From Actinomycetes bacterium (GTDB lineage Bacteria > Actinomycetota > Actinomycetes > Propionibacteriales > Nocardioidaceae): a stretch of 64,000 nucleotides of DNA. The stretch is taken from assembly GCA_023460975.1 (NCBI GenBank), contig JAEWOG010000090.1:1-64000 (forward strand). The letters are read 5' to 3'. Under the pieces are notes generated by a model, which saw nothing but the letters and a program-made list of their open reading frames with translations, was not told where the DNA came from and ran no database searches. Shown in pieces: positions 58,201 to 64,000 of this stretch (position 1 is the stretch's first letter; the number at the start of each line of letters is the position of its first letter). The position numbers and the translations under genes are program-made.

Positions 58201-59287
58201 CACGCCGACCGGCTGCCTTGCGGTTGTGCTCCCCGATCTCCTCCACGAACGTGCGAGCGCCCTGCCCCGTCAGGGCGCCGACGAGGTCCAGGACGGCGCC
58301 AGCCACCGTAGGTGGTTCCTCGGGGCGCGCAGCAGGCACCTCTCCCGGGGAAGGAGCGTGGGGGTAGACCAGGAGCATCACCCGGCGCACCGGCCCGAGC
58401 GCCGGCATGGCTTCGACCGCCCGCAGGGCCGACACGGTGGGCGTGTTGGCCAGCACGCCACCGTCGACCACGTACCGCGACGCCTCCACGCCGGGCACCA
58501 GCGTTCCCCAGTTCTCCACGACTCCCGCCATGTCCGGGCGCCCCTGGGCGGCGAGCTCGGAGCTCACCGGCACGAAGGCAGGCTCGAAGGCGATCGGGAA
58601 GCTCGCGGTCGCGCGCGCAGCCAGGGCGAGTTCCTCCACGGTGCTGGCCAGCCGGGTCGGGCCGAAGGCATCCAAGCTCGCCGCCGTCCGGGGCATGCGC
58701 CGCCACCGGAACCTGCCCGCGTGCACCGTCTGCGGCAACAGCTCGCCCGTCGAGTCGCGCGCGATGCTCTGGTTGCCGCCCAGGACCGTGCACGTGATCG
58801 TCAGGTCCATCGGCGCGCGCTCGGGATCGACGGCCCCGTCGGCGGCCGCGAGCGTACGCATGGCCTCGCGGAGCGCAGGGAGGAAGTACTCATCACCCTG
58901 CAGCAAGGATCGCGGGTCGCCCTGGAAGGGCGAGCGCAAGAGCGCCTCCAACCGGCCGCGGCCGATCCACAGGTCCCGCAGGATGCCCGGGTCGGCCTCC
59001 CGGGTGACCTGGGTCAGGGCGAGCGCGGCTCCGTTGATGCCCCCGGCCGACGTCCCCGCGATCACGTCGGCGCGCGCGGTGCCCCCGACCAACTCCAGCG
59101 CCACTGCGTACGGGTCGGGCCGGCTGGAGGGGCCCGATCGCTCACGTGCCTTGGTGAGGCGGTCCAACTCCCGGACCGTGCCACCCATCCAGACCGCCAG
59201 CGAGACCCCGCCGTTCAGGACCACCCCGAACCGGATCTCCTCCGGCGGCAACGACGCGCCTCGTACTGAGGTGAGAAGACCGACCAC
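55250..59287 (-). CDS. Very large patatin-like phospholipase with C-terminal membrane domain
   Basis: About 1345 residues. The catalytic patatin domain is at the N-terminus: oxyanion loop FGVVLNGGVSLAVWMGG, nucleophile elbow IAGTSAGGING (GxSxG) and the catalytic Asp in YVVDGGVLANTP, so the Ser-Asp dyad is intact. A long helical middle follows, then about eight hydrophobic segments from residue 1000 on. The likely role is acyl-ester hydrolysis at the membrane; the substrate is unknown. The start is uncertain: GTG 59287 has GGAGGG nine bases upstream, while ATG 59305 lacks a site. Similar actinobacterial proteins start about ten residues before the LPPEE motif. Confidence 0.85.
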   Translation of the reverse strand: MVGLLTSVRGASLPPEEIRFGVVLNGGVSLAVWMGGTVRELDRLTKARERSGPSSRPDPYAVALELVGGTARADVIAGTSAGGINGAALALTQVTREADPGILRDLWIGRGRLEALLRSPFQGDPRSLLQGDEYFLPALREAMRTLAAADGAVDPERAPMDLTITCTVLGGNQSIARDSTGELLPQTVHAGRFRWRRMPRTAASLDAFGPTRLASTVEELALAARATASFPIAFEPAFVPVSSELAAQGRPDMAGVVENWGTLVPGVEASRYVVDGGVLANTPTVSALRAVEAMPALGPVRRVMLLVYPHAPSPGEVPAARPEEPPTVAGAVLDLVGALTGQGARTFVEEIGEHNRKAAGRRATRSDILADTSPTALATLAGQLAPHYQRLRMWRAARDLSARAAGAASTGASDPLGSGWSVERVRGEADAAQQDWLRSHGTLPYAPSEPDTAHGSGWEWGVHGALAITEAACELLRQLVASTATMDADYARIAAARGRVFDLRDSIEATRHQVDQAWSTDLGDGDDLVIGSLAPTRTYWTLRLAWFDYVMTGQTAWSGVRAAIAKVADSERDRRRRAHPDDEESAFQRGAQVAVGVERRLVSVAAAVEGFTVAAPETGGAVGRQLGLLAAAVAGEVVSAVAAAGPRTESSVTLRSGPESASHVHHWFNGLGLGPDLDTATVLSRLLHLEVVASVLGDEAASGASVPVELVQLSAQTRNAFARHSRTADEKLGGWSLHRFGGFLKRSWRANDWTWGRVDAATVLCRTVLQPARVRRAARNSGYLGSGPAHQLAQETVEELLGALFGEPGEDLSRLSEQAVEELAQVFDPRVEDGQLPAAFEALTDLFATAVHEQVVVEELPVLAAAVRTDHVEGGYLRSHGEVFLAAQESLLERLEEAGRDGASLVPAERRRALEAFDAAGIGRESLGEESRGDLTIRTATTAATVGASVLASPASGLKLLSGFTRAARGALLLPYWVVMGLTARSSVGRSLSLLGLAVGASLLALSLFGALPESFSAPAAAMGASAVLVAFGWAALRTSSLLHGVVLLSPVLPLLTYSVIRARTWEDEAAARGSTTLLVVLALAGVLVLLGSIGPEHGSVWWTLDRLADVRQVPRGRRAGVRWAQALAAVVAPFLLLLGGVVAVAAVVVACMEVDWVGQFRAWPVAGLLRWATVIGVCVAVLAAGTALAWWAGNAMRRLAPITTAGPDGETTIEWRLQSLTHRRGVVLGWSIVYGAGYVALALVLLLDPFDVHAQWWHRVALVGSVLFALTLVLVIPVLLPVLEVRDVARAEVGGEPIPLDPGAYAQSLAARGMGHAALVTEGTAPELRRLGRRLHRWVLSRQR

Positions 59288-59400
59288 CGAGATCACCCCC
59301 TCCATCGAGGGTAGGCCGCGGCACACCGCCCTGGGCACCCCTGCACGAGGATGCCCCAGCCTCCCGCCTCAGGCGGGGTGACGTGGACCAGACCGCCGGA

Positions 59401-60495
59401 TCAGTCCTCGGCGTCGGTGGCGCTCAACTCCTCGTGGGTCCCGGGCCTGGGCGCCCACGGGAGTTCCTTGGTGGGACGCACCACGATCAGGCGGTCACCG
59501 CGCGCCAACAGCGAGACGACCGGGTCGTAGTAGCGATAGGTCTTCTCGTCGCGGACCACCGCGATGACCTGGTCGGCCAGCCGCTGCGGCTGCTGCCCGA
59601 CCTCGCTGACCAGCAGGTCGCGCTCGGCCACCTCGAGGCCGTCGCCATAGGTCAGCAGGTCCTCCATCACCGAGCCGAGCATCGGGGACATCGAGGCCAG
59701 CCCGAGCAGTCGTCCCACCGCGTCGGACGAGGTCACCACCGAGTTGGCCCCCGACTGCTTCATCAGTGGCGCGTTGTCCTGCTCGCGGACCGCGACGCTG
59801 ATCCAGGCATCCGGGTTCACCTGCCGGGCGGTCAGCGTCACCATCACGTTGGAGTCGTCGCGGTTGGTGGTGATGAGGATGTGGGTGGCCTTGTCCGCGC
59901 CGGCCTGCATCAGGACGTCGCGGCGAGTGGCGTCACCACGTACGACCGCGAAGCCGTCACGGTTGGCGTCCTCGAGGCCCGCTGTGCCGTTCTCGACGAC
60001 GACGATGGAGCGCGGGTCCTCACCGTTGTTGATGAGGGTGTCGATGGCGCTGCGGCCCTTGGTGCCGTAGCCGACGACGACGACGTGGTTGTCCATGTTC
60101 TTCCTCCACCGGGCAACCCGGAACATCTCGCGGCCCTGGGTGGCCAGCACCTCGAGCGTGGTGCCGATCAGCAGGACCAGGAACCCGATTCGGGCAGGCG
60201 TGATGATGAATGCGTTGATCAGGCGGGCCGAGTCGCTGTACGGCGTGATGTCGCCGTAGCCGGTGGTCGAGAGCGTGACGGTGGTGTAGTAGATCGCGTC
60301 CACCAGGTCCACCCGCCCGGTCGGGTCGTTGTTGTCGACATACCCCGCGCGGTCGAACCACACGAGGAGCACTGTCCCGACCAGGATCGCGGCGGCCGCG
60401 AGGACCCGCCGCCCCAACTCCCACCACGGCGACCGTTGACGGGCCGGGAGGGAGACCCACGAACCCTCTGGTCCACCGGTTGACTTCGAAGCCAC
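59401..60495 (-). CDS. Potassium channel with RCK/TrkA-N domain
   Basis: 364 residues. A two-helix pore unit contains the selectivity filter in TTVTLSTTGYGDITPY. The NAD-binding RCK domain follows, with NHVVVVGYGTKGRSAID and GDATRRDVLMQAGADKATHI, then a TrkA-C-like end. It forms a tetrameric K+ channel gated by cytoplasmic ligand. GTG start two bases after the stop of the YihY-family gene, so the two are co-transcribed. Confidence 0.92.
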   Translation of the reverse strand: MASKSTGGPEGSWVSLPARQRSPWWELGRRVLAAAAILVGTVLLVWFDRAGYVDNNDPTGRVDLVDAIYYTTVTLSTTGYGDITPYSDSARLINAFIITPARIGFLVLLIGTTLEVLATQGREMFRVARWRKNMDNHVVVVGYGTKGRSAIDTLINNGEDPRSIVVVENGTAGLEDANRDGFAVVRGDATRRDVLMQAGADKATHILITTNRDDSNVMVTLTARQVNPDAWISVAVREQDNAPLMKQSGANSVVTSSDAVGRLLGLASMSPMLGSVMEDLLTYGDGLEVAERDLLVSEVGQQPQRLADQVIAVVRDEKTYRYYDPVVSLLARGDRLIVVRPTKELPWAPRPGTHEELSATDAED

Positions 60496-60497
60496 GG

Positions 60498-61457
60498 TCA
60501 GGAGTCTTTCACGCGCATGCGCTCCCGCACGCGCAGGAGCAACTCAGAACGTGCGCGAGTCGTGCTCGACTGCGGATAGACGGTGTCGAACGCGGCGTTG
60601 ACTGCGGCGCCGATGAGCACCGCGATGGCGAGCAGGTAGAGCCACAGCAGCACCGCGATCGGCGCGGCCAGCGGCCCGAAGACCGTACGGGACTCCGACG
60701 CGGTGACGGTGAGGATCCACCGCAGTATCGCGGATCCCAGCACCCAGCTGACCAGCGAGAAGACCGCGCCAGGGAGGTTGAACGTCCACTTCGTCCGTAC
60801 GGGGACCGACACGTGGTAGAGCGTCGCGAGGAAGCACACGCACAGCACCACGACCGCGGGCCAGTAGAAGACCATCAGGAAGTCGAGGCGCTCCGGCAGC
60901 CACCTGCGCACCAACTGGGGGCCCGCCACCACGAGCGGGATCGACACCATGCCCGTCCCCATGGCCAGCAGATAGAGGACGAACGACAGCGCCCGCGTGG
61001 CCACGATCCCGCGGTGGCCACCGAGGCCGTGCATGATCGTGATGGTGTCGACGAAGACGTTGAGCGCACGCGAGCCCGACCACAGCGCCAGCACGAATCC
61101 GAGCGAGACCACATCGCCGCGGCCACCGCGCAGGACCGTGTCGATGGTGGGGGCGATGACCGTCTCCACCGCCTTGTCGGTCAGGGCCTGACTCGCCAGA
61201 TCGAGGACGGCCTGCTTCACCTCGGCGATCTGGGAGGGCGTGAAGCGTGCCGTGAAGAAGCCGATGGCTCCCGCCATGCCGAACACCAGCGGGGGCACCG
61301 ACAGGATGGCGAAGAACGCCGCCTCCGCCGCCAGCCCGGTGACTCGGTAGCGCAGGCACGTCGACACGGTCGCGACGATGATGCGCCACAGGGCTGCACG
61401 CAGGGTGTCGAGTCGGCGCAGCAGGGCGCGCCCCAGACCCGCCACACTCCCCGCCAT
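60498..61457 (-). CDS. YihY/BrkB-family inner membrane protein
   Basis: 319 residues with six helices. The family start (RYRVTGLAAEAAFFAILSVP) and later segments WSGSRALNVFVDTITIMHGL and PIAVLLWLYLLAIAVLIGAA are complete, unlike the truncated paralogue at 36881. Function unknown. ATG 61457 is favoured over upstream codons by hydropathy; its ribosome site is weak (GGTGGG). Divergent from aidB. Confidence 0.85.
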   Translation of the reverse strand: MAGSVAGLGRALLRRLDTLRAALWRIIVATVSTCLRYRVTGLAAEAAFFAILSVPPLVFGMAGAIGFFTARFTPSQIAEVKQAVLDLASQALTDKAVETVIAPTIDTVLRGGRGDVVSLGFVLALWSGSRALNVFVDTITIMHGLGGHRGIVATRALSFVLYLLAMGTGMVSIPLVVAGPQLVRRWLPERLDFLMVFYWPAVVVLCVCFLATLYHVSVPVRTKWTFNLPGAVFSLVSWVLGSAILRWILTVTASESRTVFGPLAAPIAVLLWLYLLAIAVLIGAAVNAAFDTVYPQSSTTRARSELLLRVRERMRVKDS

Positions 61458-61500
61458 GCGCCCACCGTAGGGGATCGGTTCCCCGGCTACGGTTGCCCCC

Positions 61501-63153
61501 ATGGACGTCAGCCTCCGCGCCACCAGCAATCAGGCACCCCCGCTCGAAGGGCACAACCTCGTCACCGGCGACGCCGCCCTCAGTGAGGCGGTGCTGCGCC
61601 ACGGGGATGCGTCCGTGCTGGCTGACCTCGAGGCGCTCGGGGCTGAGGCTGGCACCGCCGAGGCACGCGAGCACGGCCTGCTCGCCAACGAGTTCCACCC
61701 GGAGTTGACCCCGTACAGCCGCCACGGCGAGCGCATCGACGAGGTCCGCTTCCACCCGTCGTGGCACTGGCTGATGGACCGTGCGGTGACCCACGGTCTG
61801 CAGGCCGCACCCTGGGAGCAACAGTCGGGCGGCGCCGAGCACGCCCATCTGCGCCGGGCTGCCGGCTTCTTCGCGTGGTCGCAGACCGAGCCCGGCCACG
61901 GCTGCCCCATCTCCATGACGTACGCGGCGGTGCCCGCGCTGCGCGCCGACGCGGCCATCGCGAAGGACTGGGTCCCCCAGCTCGCGGCGCGCCACTACGA
62001 CCCGGGCGTGCGTTCGCGTACGGAGAAGGTCGGCGTGCTCGCGGGCATGGGCATGACGGAGAAGCAGGGCGGTTCCGACGTCCGCTCCAACGTCACACGC
62101 GCGGTCCCGACCGGCGAGGACGGCTGGTACACGCTGCACGGACACAAGTGGTTCACGTCTGCTCCGATGAACGACGTCTTCCTCGTGCTCGCCCAGGCGC
62201 CGGGCGGCGTGACGTGCTTCGTCCTCCCCCGCGTGCTGCCGGACGGCACCCGCAACCAGCTGGACGTCGTACGTCTCAAGGACAAGTTGGGCAACCGCTC
62301 CAACGCGTCCAGCGAACTCGAGTTCGACGGCACCCTGGTCCAGCGGCTCGGCGACGAGGGTCGGGGGGTGCGCACCATCATCGAGATGGTCGCCGCCACG
62401 CGACTGGACTGCGTGATCGGCTCGGCGTCACTGATGCGGCGCGCGCTGGCCGAGGCGTCGTGGCACGTCGCGCACCGCTCGGCGTTCGGCGGCCTGCTCA
62501 TCGACAAGCCGCTCATGCAGAACGTGGTGGCCGACCTCGCCGTCGAGTCGGAGGCCGCGACGGCGATCGCGATGCGGCTCGCGGCTGCGGTCGACGCTCC
62601 CCATGACCCGCACGAGGCCGCTCTGCGCCGCATCGCCCTGCCGTTGGCGAAGTTCTGGGTCTGCAAGCGGACGCCGGCGATGGTCGCCGAGGCGCTGGAG
62701 TGCCTGGGTGGCAACGGCTACGTCGAGGAGTCCGGGCTGCCTCTCCTCTTCCGCGAGTCCCCGCTCAACTCCGTGTGGGAGGGCTCCGGCAACGTCAACG
62801 CCCTCGACGTCCTCCGCGCACTGGGCCGTGAGCCCGAGGTGCTGCAGGCGTGGATCACCGAGGTCGGCCTGGCCCGCGGCGGCGACTCCCGCCTCGACCG
62901 CGCCGTCGACGACACCCTGGCCCTGCTCGGCGACGTCGCCGGTGGTGGGCCCGAGGCGGAGGGCGCCGCCCGGCGCCTGGCCGGATCGATGGCTGCCTGT
63001 CTGCAGGGCTCGCTGCTGGTGCGTCACGCCCCCGGGGAGGTCGCCGACGCCTTCTGCTCCTCACGCCTGGGCGGCTCGTACGGCGGCACCTTCGGCACCC
63101 TGGCCACCTCGGGGCTGCGCACGATCGTGGACCGGACGCTCCCGGTCGCCTGA
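61501..63153 (+). CDS. aidB: Acyl-CoA dehydrogenase family protein, AidB-like
   Basis: 550 residues, the AidB length. The N-terminal extension (NQAPPLEGHNLVTGDAAL and HPSWHWLMDRAVTHGLQAAP) is specific to AidB; FAD-binding and dehydrogenase segments include LAGMGMTEKQGGSDVRSN, HKWFTSAPMNDVFLVLAQ and ALECLGGNGYVEESGLPLLF. The E. coli protein is induced by alkylation, binds DNA and may destroy alkylating agents. No ada or alkA is adjacent, so the stress link is from family knowledge only. Confidence 0.92.
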   Translation: MDVSLRATSNQAPPLEGHNLVTGDAALSEAVLRHGDASVLADLEALGAEAGTAEAREHGLLANEFHPELTPYSRHGERIDEVRFHPSWHWLMDRAVTHGLQAAPWEQQSGGAEHAHLRRAAGFFAWSQTEPGHGCPISMTYAAVPALRADAAIAKDWVPQLAARHYDPGVRSRTEKVGVLAGMGMTEKQGGSDVRSNVTRAVPTGEDGWYTLHGHKWFTSAPMNDVFLVLAQAPGGVTCFVLPRVLPDGTRNQLDVVRLKDKLGNRSNASSELEFDGTLVQRLGDEGRGVRTIIEMVAATRLDCVIGSASLMRRALAEASWHVAHRSAFGGLLIDKPLMQNVVADLAVESEAATAIAMRLAAAVDAPHDPHEAALRRIALPLAKFWVCKRTPAMVAEALECLGGNGYVEESGLPLLFRESPLNSVWEGSGNVNALDVLRALGREPEVLQAWITEVGLARGGDSRLDRAVDDTLALLGDVAGGGPEAEGAARRLAGSMAACLQGSLLVRHAPGEVADAFCSSRLGGSYGGTFGTLATSGLRTIVDRTLPVA

Positions 63154-63155
63154 GT

Positions 63156-63378
63156 CCCGCCGGTCGAGCTGCCATCGCCGGTCGAGCTTGTCGAGACCCG
63201 GTTTCGACAGGCTCAACCAGCGCCCCCGCCGGTCGAGCTGCCATCGCCGGTCGAGCTTGTCGAGACCCGGTTTCGACAGGCTCAACCAGCGGTGGGCGGT
63301 TTCGACAAGCTCAACCAGCGACGATCGGTTTCGACAGGCTCAACCAGCGGTGGGCGGTTTCGACAGGCTCAACCTGCG
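63156..63378. repeat. Cluster of palindromic intergenic repeats
   Basis: Two identical 67-bp direct repeats (63156-63222 and 63225-63291) each contain GGTCGAGCTTGTCGAGACC followed by GGTTTCGACAGGCTCAACC, which can fold into a hairpin. Three further copies of the second arm follow at about 63298, 63327 and 63356 with one-base variants (AAG for AGG). The unit resembles the GTTTCGACA-GCTCAACCA repeats scattered between genes in many actinobacteria. There are no spacers of CRISPR type. Confidence 0.9.
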
Positions 63379-63483
63379 ACCCCGCCGGTTTCACGGACCT
63401 CGGTTTCGGCAACCCGCTCCCCCGGCCGCTGTCCGGGCCTAGTGTGGTTCGCACGGTCGGGGGACCGCATGGGAGGGGTGTCC

Positions 63484-63801
63484 ATGTCTGGACGGGGTAC
63501 GAGCACGCTGTTCACGGTGGGAACGTTGCTTCGGCGTGCCCAGGACAAGGGCATCTCGGTGCGCGCTCTCATCGACGGCGTGTGGGTCGAGGGGGTCCCG
63601 GTGGCTGCGGACTCGATGGGCGTGATCCTCGACGCGACGCAGGGGCAGGTGCTGGTCCGCATGGACCTCATCTCGGCCGTGGCGTTCGCGCGGGACGCGC
63701 TCGAGGAACCCGTCGCGACCCCGCCCCACCACGAGGACGAGATCGTGTGGGCCCAACCGTCCGGCCAGGGCACCCACGAACTGCGCGCCCTGGACCACTG
63801 A
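63484..63801 (+). CDS. Conserved hypothetical small protein
   Basis: 105 residues from ATG 63484, with GGGAGGGG eight bases upstream. It reads as a helix (TLFTVGTLLRRAQDKGISVR) followed by several strands (VRALIDGVWVEGVPVAADSM, GVILDATQGQVLVRMDLISA) and an acidic, histidine-containing tail. No known domain recognised. It converges with pgm, with stops seven bases apart. Confidence 0.7.
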   Translation: MSGRGTSTLFTVGTLLRRAQDKGISVRALIDGVWVEGVPVAADSMGVILDATQGQVLVRMDLISAVAFARDALEEPVATPPHHEDEIVWAQPSGQGTHELRALDH

Positions 63802-63808
63802 CTCCGGC

Positions 63809-64000
63809 TCAGCCCAACGCGGCGGAGACGACCTCGCGCGCCTGTGACTGCACCTGCGCGAGGTGGTCGGGCCCCGCGAACGACTCGGCGTAGATCTTGT
63901 AGACGTCCTCTGTCCCGCTCGGGCGGGCGGCGAACCACGCGTTCTGCGTGACGACCTTGAGGCCGCCGATCCCGGCCCCGTTGCCAGGAGCTGCGGTGAG
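63809..64000 (-). CDS. pgm: Phosphoglucomutase, C-terminal end (partial)
   Basis: The last 63 residues of an alpha-D-phosphohexomutase, entering from the right edge. TQNAWFAARPSGTEDVYKIY is the phosphate-binding loop of domain 4 in bacterial phosphoglucomutase (RPSGTE), followed by AESFAGPDHLAQVQSQAR. It interconverts glucose-1- and glucose-6-phosphate. The rest of the gene lies outside the window. Confidence 0.92.
   Translation of the reverse strand, partial: LTAAPGNGAGIGGLKVVTQNAWFAARPSGTEDVYKIYAESFAGPDHLAQVQSQAREVVSAALG

Noticed and set aside
63156..63378. Possible CRISPR array
   Set aside because: Repeats are palindromic and tandem with 2-bp or irregular gaps, no unique spacers of uniform length and no cas genes.

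Overview
The window comes from a high-GC actinobacterial chromosome. Supporting signs are dense GC-rich genes with GTG/TTG starts and many 1-11 bp overlaps, a trp-lgt-gltBD-pyk-ANTAR regulator order, an AftD/DUF2613-like envelope gene pair, a Trp-operon membrane protein and an AidB-type acyl-CoA dehydrogenase. The order Propionibacteriales (Nocardioidaceae-like) is my best guess, but the sequence alone does not prove it. I see no insertion sequence, prophage, CRISPR array or defence island.

Layout. 1-7.9 kb: envelope polysaccharide genes (GT2-methyltransferase fusion, two GT-C-like membrane proteins, a DUF2613-like micropeptide, a methyltransferase and a Wzx-type flippase). 7.9-11.7 kb: polA, a PaaI-type thioesterase and a GNAT acetyltransferase. 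12-17.7 kb: a complete branched-chain amino acid ABC transporter (livHMGF, with convergent livJ) behind a perfect CRP/GlxR-like palindrome; LivH carries an extra exported beta-domain. 17.9-33.3 kb, almost all on the minus strand: pabC-like aminotransferase, hisI, Trp-operon membrane protein, two small membrane proteins, trpC-trpB-trpA, a SCO1-like lipoprotein, lgt, gltB-gltD, pyk, a short-variable-arm tRNA with a Leu (CAA) anticodon, and a pdtaR-like ANTAR regulator. trpE and trpD are not here.

33.4-38.5 kb: a tRNA Gly-Cys-Val cluster followed by decaying genes. These are a frameshifted, 3'-truncated formylglycine-generating enzyme joined tail to tail with a truncated phosphodiesterase, a truncated YihY protein, a LuxR remnant with a frameshift, and a short membrane fragment. 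39-55 kb: an anaerobic nitrogen-oxide island with narGHJI, a NarG-side regulator, two NarK transporters, a hemerythrin-DUF2249 protein, a second regulator of the same family, an NnrS-like membrane protein, and a giant NirK copper nitrite reductase fused to a membrane region and an extra cupredoxin. Together these would take nitrate in, reduce it to nitrite and then NO; no NO reductase is in the window. The two regulators share a C-x13-C pattern that suggests an Fe-S or NO-responsive sensor.

55-64 kb: a second, identical tRNA-Gly, a very large membrane-anchored patatin protein, a TrkA-type K+ channel, an intact YihY protein, an AidB-like flavoprotein, a cluster of palindromic intergenic repeats, a small conserved protein and the 3' end of phosphoglucomutase.
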